A stretch of DNA of 64,000 bases from Jeongeupia chitinilytica. Lineage in GTDB: Bacteria > Pseudomonadota > Gammaproteobacteria > Burkholderiales > Chitinibacteraceae. The notes beneath the pieces were generated by a model. The model saw only the letters and a list, made by a program, of their open reading frames with translations, did no database searches and was not told the origin of the DNA. The translations under genes and the position numbers were made by a program. The stretch covers positions 227,471 to 291,470 of the forward strand of contig NZ_BMYO01000007.1 of assembly GCF_014652315.1 (NCBI RefSeq). The letters run 5' to 3'. This document shows positions 33,926 to 41,590 of this stretch, piece after piece (within the stretch, counting starts at the first letter, position 1; each line of letters begins with the position of its first letter).

Positions 33926-35824
33926 ATGGCCCGTATTCCGGAGTCCTTCATTCAGGACCTGCTCAACCGCGTCGACATCGTCGACGTGGTCGAGCGTTAC
34001 CTGCCGTTGAAAAAGGCCGGGCAGAACTATCACGCCTGCTGCCCGTTCCACAAAGAGAAGACGCCGTCGTTCACCGTCAGCCAGAGCAAGCAGTTCTACC
34101 ACTGCTTCGGTTGCGGCGTGCACGGCTCGGCGATCAGCTTCGTCATGGAATACGAGGCACTGCCGTTCCCCGATGCGGTGAAGAAGCTCGCCGAGTCGGT
34201 GGGGCTGACGGTGCCGCAGGAAGCGGGCGGTTTTGCCGAAGCGCCGCGTGCCGAGCCGGGCGTGTTCGACGTGCTCAAGGCGGCATGCGATTTCTACCGG
34301 CAGCAGCTCAAGACCGCGCCGGCGGCGATCGCTTACCTCAAGGGGCGCGGACTCGACGGCAAGACCGCGGCGCGTTACGGCCTCGGCTATTCGCCCGGCG
34401 GTGACGACTGGCAGGCGCTGAAACAGGTGTTTGCCGATTACGACTGGAACAAGCTGATCGCCGAAGCCGGACTCGTGATCGACAAGGAAGACAGCAAGCG
34501 CCGCTATGACCGGTTCCGTGACCGGGTGATGTTTCCGATCCAGAACCAGCGCGGTTCGGTGATCGGTTTCGGCGGCCGGGTCATGGGGCAGGGCGAGCCC
34601 AAGTACCTCAACTCGCCCGAAACACCGGTATTCGAGAAGGGGCGCGAGCTTTACGGCCTGTCGCAAGCGCGCGGCGCGATCCGCGATACCAACCGGGTGC
34701 TGGTGGTCGAGGGCTATATGGACGTCGTGATGCTCGCGCAGCACGGCGTCGAGTATGCGGTCGCGACGCTGGGTACCGCGTGCACGCCCGAGCACGTCAG
34801 GAAACTGCTCAAGCTCGCCGATGATGTGGTGTTCTGCTTCGACGGCGACCGGGCGGGGCGCAAGGCAGCGTGGCGTGCGCTCGAGAACAGCCTCGAGCTG
34901 ATCGCCGACGGCAAGAAGCTGACCTTCCTGTTCCTGCCGGCCGAACACGACCCGGATTCCTTCGTGCGCGAATTCGGACGGGAGGCATTCGAAGCACGGG
35001 TGCTTCAGGATGCGGTACCGCTGGCCCAGTTCCTGCTGCGCGAGTTGTCATCGCAGGTCGAGTTGGAGAGCGAGGAAGGGCGGGCGCGGTTGATCCATCT
35101 GGCCAAGCCGCATCTCGTCAGGGTGCGTGCGCCCGCATATGCACTGATGCTGAAAAAGCGACTGGCGGAATTGTGCCGACTGGAAATGAGCGAACTCGAC
35201 CTCATCTTGGGTGGTGAAGGCGTGGTGCCGAATGTCATGCCGGAGCCGGATCATGCGCCTGAAACGGCCCGCTCGCATTTTGACGGAGGGTGGCGGCGTG
35301 AAGGGGGCGGCGAGCGCTGGAAAGGGCGTGGCAAGGGGCGCAATGGTGACTGGCGCGACCGACGTGACCGACCCTTGGCGCCGTTGCCGCGGCCTAGGTC
35401 GCAGCGCGATCCGCTGACGCAATTGCTGCAGCTGGTGCTGACCGAACCCGCACTGGCCGTGACGGCCGAGCCGGTATGGCAGGTCTGGCCGCGGGAAGGG
35501 CGCGCGGCGCTGGCGATCGGGGTACTGGATGCGGCTCGGGCGCATCCGCAGTTTGAACGGGGCTCGCAACTGCTCGAGTTGTGGCGGGACGAATCCGGCT
35601 ACACCGAACTGGCGCGGGCAATGACGCAGGGCGCCGCCGAGTTCGAGCGCATGGCGCCCGACGAGCGTGCGGTGGAGTTTTCGGCAGTAATGGCGATGGC
35701 GGCACAGGCGCTGGCACGGCCGGCTACACTGGATCGACGGTCCGAACTCGAGTATCGCGCGGCCCATGGCGGGCTGACCGAACTCGAGAAGCAGGAATAC
35801 CTGGCCTTGCTGGCTGCGCGCTAG
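33926..35824 (+). CDS. dnaG: DNA primase
   Basis: 632 residues. CHC2 zinc-finger (C39, H42, C60, C63 in ACCPFHKEKTPSF and FYHCFGCG). The catalytic core has the Toprim motifs VEGYMDVVML and CFDGDRAGRKA. The C-terminal part (about 435 onward) has a Gly/Arg-rich linker (GGGERWKGRGKGRNGDWRDR) before the helicase-binding domain. Makes RNA primers for replication. Confidence 0.97.
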   Translation: MARIPESFIQDLLNRVDIVDVVERYLPLKKAGQNYHACCPFHKEKTPSFTVSQSKQFYHCFGCGVHGSAISFVMEYEALPFPDAVKKLAESVGLTVPQEAGGFAEAPRAEPGVFDVLKAACDFYRQQLKTAPAAIAYLKGRGLDGKTAARYGLGYSPGGDDWQALKQVFADYDWNKLIAEAGLVIDKEDSKRRYDRFRDRVMFPIQNQRGSVIGFGGRVMGQGEPKYLNSPETPVFEKGRELYGLSQARGAIRDTNRVLVVEGYMDVVMLAQHGVEYAVATLGTACTPEHVRKLLKLADDVVFCFDGDRAGRKAAWRALENSLELIADGKKLTFLFLPAEHDPDSFVREFGREAFEARVLQDAVPLAQFLLRELSSQVELESEEGRARLIHLAKPHLVRVRAPAYALMLKKRLAELCRLEMSELDLILGGEGVVPNVMPEPDHAPETARSHFDGGWRREGGGERWKGRGKGRNGDWRDRRDRPLAPLPRPRSQRDPLTQLLQLVLTEPALAVTAEPVWQVWPREGRAALAIGVLDAARAHPQFERGSQLLELWRDESGYTELARAMTQGAAEFERMAPDERAVEFSAVMAMAAQALARPATLDRRSELEYRAAHGGLTELEKQEYLALLAAR

Positions 35825-35865
35825 CAATACCGGTCCCTGTGCGGCTACGGTGCTGTTTTATCTGA

Positions 35866-35871
35866 TATAAT
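35866..35871 (+). promoter_or_regulatory. -10 box of an rpoD promoter
   Basis: A perfect TATAAT 38 bp upstream of the rpoD start; the -35 region is poor. It would let rpoD be expressed independently of dnaG. Confidence 0.55.
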
Positions 35872-35908
35872 CCTCGGTTTTTCCGAATCTTTCCGAGTCC
35901 AACGAGTC

Positions 35909-37852
35909 ATGGCGGCTGATCAAGAATTTGACAAAGAAGACCTCGAACGCAAGCAATCCGGCGGTGCGAACGATGACGCTTCCGATATGCTCGACCCCGA
36001 AGTTCGCAAGGCGAAGTTCAAGTCGCTGATCGTTCAGGGCAAGGAGCGCGGCTACCTCACGTACGCCGAGATCAACGACCACCTGCCTGAAGACATGCTC
36101 GACGCCGAGCAGATCGAAGGCGTGATCAGCATGATCACCAATATGGGCATCCAGGTCTACGACGAGGCGCCCGATGCCGAAGACCTGCTGATGTCGGACG
36201 CGCCGGCGGCCGTCGCCGATGATGACGCAGCCGAAGAGGCCGAAGCGGCCCTGTCGTCGGTTGATGCCGAGTTCGGCCGCACCACCGATCCGGTGCGGAT
36301 GTACATGCGTGAAATGGGCACGGTCGAACTCCTGACCCGCGAAGGCGAAATCGAAATCGCCAAGCGGATCGAGGAAGGTCTCAAGCACATGATCACGGCG
36401 ATTTCGGCCTGCCCGACCACGATCGAGACGATTCTCGAACTGGTCGAAAAGGGCCTGAACGACGAAATCCGCATCGACGACGTGATCGACGGCTTCATCG
36501 ACCCGAACGCGGTCGAGGAAGAGGCGCAGCCTGAACCGCCGGTCAGCGAAGAAGACAGCGAGGACGACGAAGAAGGCGACGAGGAAGAGGATGACGGCGG
36601 CGCCAGCGCCGCGGCGGCCAACCTCGAGCTGCTGAAGACGCAGGCACGCGAACATTTCGACCTGATCCGCGGCCACTACGAGAAAATGCTCAAGGCGCTG
36701 GCCAAGGACGGCCCGCACGGCAAGGCCTACCTCGAACAGCAGCAGCAGATTGCCGAAGCGTTCCAGATCATCCGTTTTTCGGCCCGTCAGGTCGAGGCGC
36801 TGTGTGATCAGGTCCGCACCATGGTCGACGAGATCCGCAGCCACGAGCGCGAGATCATGGACCTGTGCATCCAGCGCGTCCGCATGCCGCGCGACTACTT
36901 CATCAAGACCTTCCCGGGCCGCGAAACCGACCCGTCGTGGGTGCTCGAAGAGCTGGCTGCCAACAAGCCGTACGGCGAAATCTTGGCGCGCTACCAGCAC
37001 GCGATCATGGAAAAGCAGGAAAAGCTCGGTGAAATGCAGACCCGTGCCATGCTGCCGATCAAGGAGCTGAAGGAGATCAACCGTCAGATGTCGACGGGTG
37101 AGGCCAAGGCCCGCCGCGCCAAGCGCGAAATGATCGAGGCCAACCTGCGTCTGGTGATCTCGATCGCGAAGAAGTACACCAACCGCGGCTTGCAGTTCCT
37201 CGACCTGATCCAGGAAGGCAATATCGGCCTGATGAAGGCGGTGGACAAGTTCGAATACCGTCGCGGTTACAAGTTCTCGACCTATGCGACGTGGTGGATC
37301 CGTCAGGCGATCACGCGTTCGATCGCCGACCAGGCGCGGACGATCCGGATTCCGGTTCACATGATCGAAACGATCAACAAGATGAACCGGATCCAGCGGC
37401 AGATCCTGCAGGAAACCGGCATCGAACCGACGCCGGAAGAGCTGTCGGAAAAGATGGAGATGCCGGAGGACAAGATCCGCAAGATCCTCAAGATCGCCAA
37501 GGAACCGATCTCGATGGAAACGCCGATCGGTGACGACGACGATTCGCATCTGGGCGACTTCATCGAGGACTCGGTGACCGTAGCGCCGGCCGAAGCAGCG
37601 GTGTACGCCGGTCTGCGCGAAGCGACCAAGGAAATCCTCGATACGCTGACCCCGCGCGAAGCCAAGGTGCTGCGGATGCGTTTCGGTATCGACATGAACA
37701 CCGACCACACGCTGGAAGAAGTCGGCAAGCAGTTCGACGTCACCCGTGAGCGGATCCGTCAGATCGAAGCCAAGGCGCTGCGCAAGCTGCGTCACCCGAC
37801 GCGTTCGGAGCGCTTGAAGAGCTTCCTTGAAAGTCTGGGCAACGAGCAATAA
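35909..37852 (+). CDS. rpoD: Primary sigma factor (sigma-70)
   Basis: 647 residues. Region 1.1, an acidic non-conserved region (EEDSEDDEEGDEEEDD, about 215-230), region 2 with NLRLVISIAKKYTNRGLQF and the -10 melting/recognition part YKFSTYATWWIRQAITR. Region 3 follows, then region 4.2 (TLEEVGKQFDVTRERIRQIE). Standard housekeeping sigma factor, last gene of the rpsU-dnaG-rpoD set. Confidence 0.98.
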   Translation: MAADQEFDKEDLERKQSGGANDDASDMLDPEVRKAKFKSLIVQGKERGYLTYAEINDHLPEDMLDAEQIEGVISMITNMGIQVYDEAPDAEDLLMSDAPAAVADDDAAEEAEAALSSVDAEFGRTTDPVRMYMREMGTVELLTREGEIEIAKRIEEGLKHMITAISACPTTIETILELVEKGLNDEIRIDDVIDGFIDPNAVEEEAQPEPPVSEEDSEDDEEGDEEEDDGGASAAAANLELLKTQAREHFDLIRGHYEKMLKALAKDGPHGKAYLEQQQQIAEAFQIIRFSARQVEALCDQVRTMVDEIRSHEREIMDLCIQRVRMPRDYFIKTFPGRETDPSWVLEELAANKPYGEILARYQHAIMEKQEKLGEMQTRAMLPIKELKEINRQMSTGEAKARRAKREMIEANLRLVISIAKKYTNRGLQFLDLIQEGNIGLMKAVDKFEYRRGYKFSTYATWWIRQAITRSIADQARTIRIPVHMIETINKMNRIQRQILQETGIEPTPEELSEKMEMPEDKIRKILKIAKEPISMETPIGDDDDSHLGDFIEDSVTVAPAEAAVYAGLREATKEILDTLTPREAKVLRMRFGIDMNTDHTLEEVGKQFDVTRERIRQIEAKALRKLRHPTRSERLKSFLESLGNEQ

Positions 37853-37875
37853 GATAGGCCCCTTTCGCAGTTCAC

Positions 37876-37952
37876 GGGCCTTTAGCTCAGTCGGTTAGAG
37901 CAGAGGACTCATAATCCTTTGGTCGTGGGTTCGAGCCCCACAGGGCCCACCA
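37876..37952 (+). tRNA. tRNA with CAU anticodon, probably tRNA-Ile2
   Basis: 77 bases with CCA. Acceptor GGGCCTT, anticodon loop CTCATAA (CAU). The anticodon arm and TTTGGTCG variable region resemble E. coli ileX (Ile2, lysidine-modified) more than elongator Met. Located just after rpoD, as ileX lies near rpoD in E. coli. Confidence 0.85.
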
Positions 37953-37958
37953 TGAATG

Positions 37959-37991
37959 AAAAAGGCGTTACGCACTGCGTAACGCCTTTTT
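37959..37991 (+). terminator. Terminator after tRNA-Ile2
   Basis: AAAAAGGCGTTACGC and GCGTAACGCCTTTTT: a perfect 15-bp stem with a very short loop and a T run. Confidence 0.9.
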
Positions 37992-38360
37992 CATTTTCGC
38001 AGCCGAGTGTCGTGACGATGTCGGCGCCACGCCGTGCCGTTGCCGGGCAGCGCCCCGCTACCACAAACGGGTATCACCGGCCGCGTGTAAATACGACTGC
38101 TTGCGACACGACGATGAGCCGAGCCGGGGGGAAGGACGCCGGATTCCCGTTGCGGATATCCGGCGACGTGGGCGGATTTGGCAGGAGTGTCATCGGCGAC
38201 GTGAACTTTTCATGGCTTTCAGTGACAGAGATTTGTTGATCTGGTGACAGAAATTGACCGGTTTGTCTGTTGTTGTTCAGGGCAATGCCTTTCTGTTCAC
38301 CGGATGCCGACTCCGCCTGGGCGGGGTTGTTTCCATCGTGTTTGCTGAACTGGAGGTTTT
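37992..38360. other. Non-coding gap with a 22-bp-spaced direct repeat
   Basis: No credible gene. GTGACAGAGATT (38222-38233) and GTGACAGAAATT (38244-38255) repeat in the same orientation with 22-bp periodicity, two helical turns, about 105-140 bp before the OmpA-like gene; possibly an activator site. Confidence 0.5.
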
Positions 38361-38804
38361 ATGTCCCGCCTGGCTGTCGTGATCGCCGCCGTCCTGTTGT
38401 CTGCATGTGCGCAGAATCCGCCGTCCAACGCCGATGGCGTTCAGGGCAAGCCGGCTGCAAAAGCCGCGCCGGCCGAGGCGGCGAAGACCGGCACCGCTCC
38501 CGGCGCCGCAGCGGTCCGTGTCGATCCGTCGCTGATCAAGTTCGATACCCAGAGTGTCAAGCTCGACGAGCAGGCTCAGGCCCAGTTGCCGTTGTTGCAG
38601 GATCAGGCGGCTGCGGCCAAGCGCATCGTCGTCACCGGCTACTGCGACCGCAAGGACATCGGCAATGCCAAGGCCGCTGCGATTGCCCGTGCCAATGCCG
38701 TCAAGAACGCGCTGGTGAAGCAGGGTGTCCCTGCGAAGAAGATTCGCATCAAGTATTCGACCGAAGAGGCACAGCACGCTGCCCGGGTGGAGTTCTCGAA
38801 CTGA
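38361..38804 (+). CDS. OmpA-like lipoprotein
   Basis: 147 residues. Lipoprotein signal MSRLAVVIAAVLLSAC, an Ala/Pro-rich spacer, then an OmpA-type peptidoglycan-binding domain with IKFDTQSVKLDEQAQAQL, VVTGYCDRKDIGNAKAAAIA and RANAVKNALVKQGVPAKKI. It probably anchors the outer membrane to peptidoglycan. GGAGG site upstream. The C-terminal end of the domain is shorter than in Pal. Confidence 0.85.
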   Translation: MSRLAVVIAAVLLSACAQNPPSNADGVQGKPAAKAAPAEAAKTGTAPGAAAVRVDPSLIKFDTQSVKLDEQAQAQLPLLQDQAAAAKRIVVTGYCDRKDIGNAKAAAIARANAVKNALVKQGVPAKKIRIKYSTEEAQHAARVEFSN

Positions 38805-38823
38805 GTCCTGTCAGGGGGCTGCG

Positions 38824-39282
38824 GTGGGCAAGTCCATCCGCAAGGCCGAGCGTCTGGCGCAGATGAGCCCGGACGAGCGCGAGGCGTTCGCGCTGGCAAA
38901 TCGGGGCATCCGCCTCGGCGCCGAGGGCCGTCACGCGGAAAGCGTCGAGCAATGGGCGCTGGCGGCCGAGATCGCTGCACGGTCGCTGCCCGAACAGCCG
39001 ATCCGCTTCTGGACCGACAGCGGGCTGGCGGCGGCCTTGTGCGAGGTCGGCCGCTATCGCGAGAGCATCGTTGCGGCCGAACGCGCCCGGCCGTTCTGTC
39101 TGTCGCTGCCACGACCGGCCATGTTGCCGACTCTGTCGCTGGCGCGCTCGTGGCTGGCGCTCGGCGACGTCGCATTGGCCGGACCTTACCTGCAGGAGCT
39201 TCGGGACATGATCGGGGACGACGACCTCGCATCATGCGATCCGGTGCTGTACGCACAGCTGCAGGCTGCACCGGATGCCTGA
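38824..39282 (+). CDS. TPR-like protein of unknown function
   Basis: 152 residues from a GTG start with GGGGG upstream (an ATG lies at 38863). Helical repeats (FALANRGIRLGAEGRHAES, LAAALCEVGRYRESIVAAER, LARSWLALGDVALAGPYL) look like three degenerate tetratricopeptide units. No signal peptide. It follows the lipoprotein by 19 bp, so the two are probably co-transcribed. Confidence 0.7.
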   Translation: MGKSIRKAERLAQMSPDEREAFALANRGIRLGAEGRHAESVEQWALAAEIAARSLPEQPIRFWTDSGLAAALCEVGRYRESIVAAERARPFCLSLPRPAMLPTLSLARSWLALGDVALAGPYLQELRDMIGDDDLASCDPVLYAQLQAAPDA

Positions 39283-39387
39283 CTATCGGCCGGTTTCCGG
39301 GCGGGGTTGGGGTTCCTACCTATAGTCTGTCCTGCGTCAAATATGTTGCTATTGGCAACTTTGACGACGACAGGCCTGACCGACTGC

Positions 39388-39582
39388 ATGAACCCGACCG
39401 ATTCGAAACCGCATATCCGTCCGCTCGGCTGCGTGTGCAAGACCGGCGACATCTGCCCTCAGGGCGGGCTGTGGAAGTGCCTGACGACCAAGCCGCAGAT
39501 GATCGTGGTCCAGCGCAACGAGCGCTTTCCCGATGTCGCCGGCCGCGAGGCATTCTGGTACCTGGCCGGTTACGTCAACTGA
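39388..39582 (+). CDS. Small Cys-containing protein, unknown
   Basis: 64 residues: MNPTDSKPHIRPLGCVC, then KTGDICPQGGLWKC with five cysteines in all (one pair in CVC), then RNERFPDVAGREAFWYLAGY. The CP-x-GG-x-W-x-C pattern with a downstream basic/FP segment looks like a small treble-clef or stress-type domain, but I do not recognise the family. An upstream in-frame ATG (39343) would add 15 hydrophobic residues. Confidence 0.6.
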   Translation: MNPTDSKPHIRPLGCVCKTGDICPQGGLWKCLTTKPQMIVVQRNERFPDVAGREAFWYLAGYVN

Positions 39583-39594
39583 GTCCAATGAAAA

Positions 39595-39615
39595 GGGCCG
39601 GCGGAAGGCCGGCCC
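39595..39615. terminator. Bidirectional terminator
   Basis: GGGCCGGC and GCCGGCCC around a five-base loop; the minus side is followed by TTTT, so it serves the chitinase gene, and it also faces the small plus-strand gene. Confidence 0.75.
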
Positions 39616-39645
39616 CGAACGCGCCGCGGTAGCGGCGTTCAGTGC

Positions 39646-41520
39646 TTACTGCGGAAACGCGTTGAAGTAGGCACGGTGCTGGGTCGAGAATTCAAAGTTG
39701 TTGAACTTGTCCCAGTTGACCGACCACGTCATCAGCCCGCGCAACCCCGGGTAGGCCGCCGACGGCTTGTAGTTGCCGCAACCGGCCGCCTTCATCAGGC
39801 AGTTCAGTGCACTCTGCACGTCGGCCACGCTGGTGAAGCCGCCGCCGGCATTGCCGTTGGCCGGCAGGCCGATCGCCAGCTGCTCCGGCCGCAGTGCCGG
39901 GAACTGGAAGTTCGTCCCTGCGACCTTGAAGCCCTTCAGCAGCATATCGGTCATCGCCACATGGAAATCGGCGTTGCCCATCGTGTGGTACTGGTTGTCG
40001 AGGCCGGTGATCGGGCCCGAGTTGTAGTCCTGCACGTGCAGCAGCGTCAGGTCGTTGCGCATGGCGTAAATCACCGGCAGGTAGGCGCCGGCGCGGGTGT
40101 CGCAACCCGAGCAGTTGCCGCCGTAGAACGCATAGCCGAGCTGGACGAAGAAGGTCTCCGGCGCCATCGTCAGCGTGAACTTGTCACCGTACTTGGCCTT
40201 GAGCTGCTTGAGCGCGCCGATCAGGTTGACGATGACCGGCGTGGTCGGATTGGCTACGTCGTTGTCGCCGGCGTTCAGCTGCAGCGAATGGCCTTCGAAG
40301 TCGACGTCCAGACCGTCCAGACCGTACTTGTCGATGATGGCCGAGACCGAGGCGACAAAGGCGTCGCGTGCCGCTGCGGTTTCCAGCCGGACCTGGCCAT
40401 TGGCGCCGCCGATCGAGATCTGCACCTTCTTGCCCTTGGCCTGCTTGGCCTTGATCGCGGCGATGAATTCGGCTTCGGACTCGACGTTCGGGCATTCGGC
40501 GACCGAGCACTGCTTGAACGCAACCTGGCCGCTGGTCGACGAGGTCGGCTCGGCGAACGACAGGTTGATCACGTCCCAGTTGTCCGACACATCGTTCATG
40601 CGGATGTAGCCAGAACCGTTGGCGAAGCTGGCGTGCAGATAGCCGACCAGCACGTGCTTCGGCAGACCGTCGGTGCCCGGGATCGGCGTGGGTGTCGGCG
40701 TCGGTGTCGCCGTCGGTGTCGGTGTCGGAGTCGGCGTCGGTGTCGGTGTCGGAGTCAGAGTCGGAGTCGGCGTCGGTGTCGGAGTCGGGGTCGGGGTCGG
40801 GGTCGGGCTGACCGGGCCGCAGGCGCCGAGGTCGTTCCACGGTTTGCCGTCGCCGACGTTGCTCGACGGGATGTCGCCCTGCGTCCACCACTTGGCCGAA
40901 TAGGTGCGGCCGTTGTAGCTGACCGTCGCGCCGCCGTTGTAGGCGGTGCCGCTGTTCCAGGCGGCAGCGGTGCAGCTTGCCGGGGCTGGTGTCGGGACCG
41001 GTGTGGGGGTCGGGGTAGGAACCGGCGTCGGGGTGGGGGTCGGCACCGCCGATGGCGTCGGTGTCGGCGTCGGGGTCAAGGTGCTGGTCAGCTGGTAGCT
41101 GCAGCTCGCGGCATCGGTCTGCTTCCAGTACGAATCGGTCATGAACAGCGGTGGCACCGGGCACGGCGACGGCATTACCGTCCCGGCGGGGACGGTGAAT
41201 GTACCGGTCTTGGCAAAGCACTGGGTCGCCGGGTTGTACGAAACCAGCGAATCATAGGCCGGCGCACACGTCGGTGCCGGTGTCGGCGTGGCGCTGACGC
41301 CAAGGTCCTTCCACAGCGTCGGTGTCGATGACGGCGTCCAGCCGGCGCCGGTGTAGGCGGTATGCGTCACCAGGGCCTGGTAGTCGTGACCGGCGTAGCT
41401 GACGGTCGTGCCGGCGGTGTAGGTGCTGCCTTCCTGCCAGGCCGGTGCCGCGTGGGCGGCCATGACGCCGGCGGCGAAGACGACGCCTGCAAGCAGGCGG
41501 GTCAGGAGTTTCGATTGCAT
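39646..41520 (-). CDS. Secreted GH18 chitinase (compact barrel type) with chitin-binding modules
   Basis: 624 residues. Signal peptide (MQSKLLTRLLAGVVFAAGVMA to AHA). A CBM5/12-type module (APAWQEGSTYTAGTTVSY), a Cys-containing segment of unknown fold (CAPAYDSLVSYNPATQCF to SCSYQL), PT linkers and a second CBM5/12-like module (YNGGATVSYNGRTYSAKWW) follow. The GH18 barrel carries the catalytic DGLDVDFEGHS and starts LPKHVLVGYLHASFANG, which resembles the bacterial subfamily without the insertion domain. Separated by only 70 bp and a terminator from the next chitinase upstream. Confidence 0.94.
   Translation of the reverse strand: MQSKLLTRLLAGVVFAAGVMAAHAAPAWQEGSTYTAGTTVSYAGHDYQALVTHTAYTGAGWTPSSTPTLWKDLGVSATPTPAPTCAPAYDSLVSYNPATQCFAKTGTFTVPAGTVMPSPCPVPPLFMTDSYWKQTDAASCSYQLTSTLTPTPTPTPSAVPTPTPTPVPTPTPTPVPTPAPASCTAAAWNSGTAYNGGATVSYNGRTYSAKWWTQGDIPSSNVGDGKPWNDLGACGPVSPTPTPTPTPTPTPTPTLTPTPTPTPTPTPTPTATPTPTPTPIPGTDGLPKHVLVGYLHASFANGSGYIRMNDVSDNWDVINLSFAEPTSSTSGQVAFKQCSVAECPNVESEAEFIAAIKAKQAKGKKVQISIGGANGQVRLETAAARDAFVASVSAIIDKYGLDGLDVDFEGHSLQLNAGDNDVANPTTPVIVNLIGALKQLKAKYGDKFTLTMAPETFFVQLGYAFYGGNCSGCDTRAGAYLPVIYAMRNDLTLLHVQDYNSGPITGLDNQYHTMGNADFHVAMTDMLLKGFKVAGTNFQFPALRPEQLAIGLPANGNAGGGFTSVADVQSALNCLMKAAGCGNYKPSAAYPGLRGLMTWSVNWDKFNNFEFSTQHRAYFNAFPQ
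40680..40806. repeat. Hexamer repeat encoding the PT linker of the second chitinase
   Basis: About 20 GTCGGN/GTCAGN hexamers in tandem, less regular than at 28053. Confidence 0.85.
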
Positions 41521-41550
41521 GGAGGTCTTCCTGTGTTTGAACGAACAAAA

Positions 41551-41574
41551 GCACCCCGGCGTGAACCGGGGTGC
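41551..41574 (-). terminator. Terminator between the two adjacent chitinases
   Basis: GCACCCCGG and CCGGGGTGC around a six-base loop with TTTT on the minus strand, 17 bp after the upstream chitinase stop. Confidence 0.82.
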
Positions 41575-41590
41575 AGCGGGTTGAAGCGGT

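Noticed and set aside
35858..37849. 663-codon open frame antisense to rpoD
   Set aside because: Exact mirror of the rpoD coding region; the low-complexity Asp/Leu/Val composition is what the complement of rpoD gives.
38270..38866. 198-codon plus-strand frame overlapping the OmpA-like gene
   Set aside because: Arg/Gly/Cys-rich out-of-frame reading of a well-supported lipoprotein gene.
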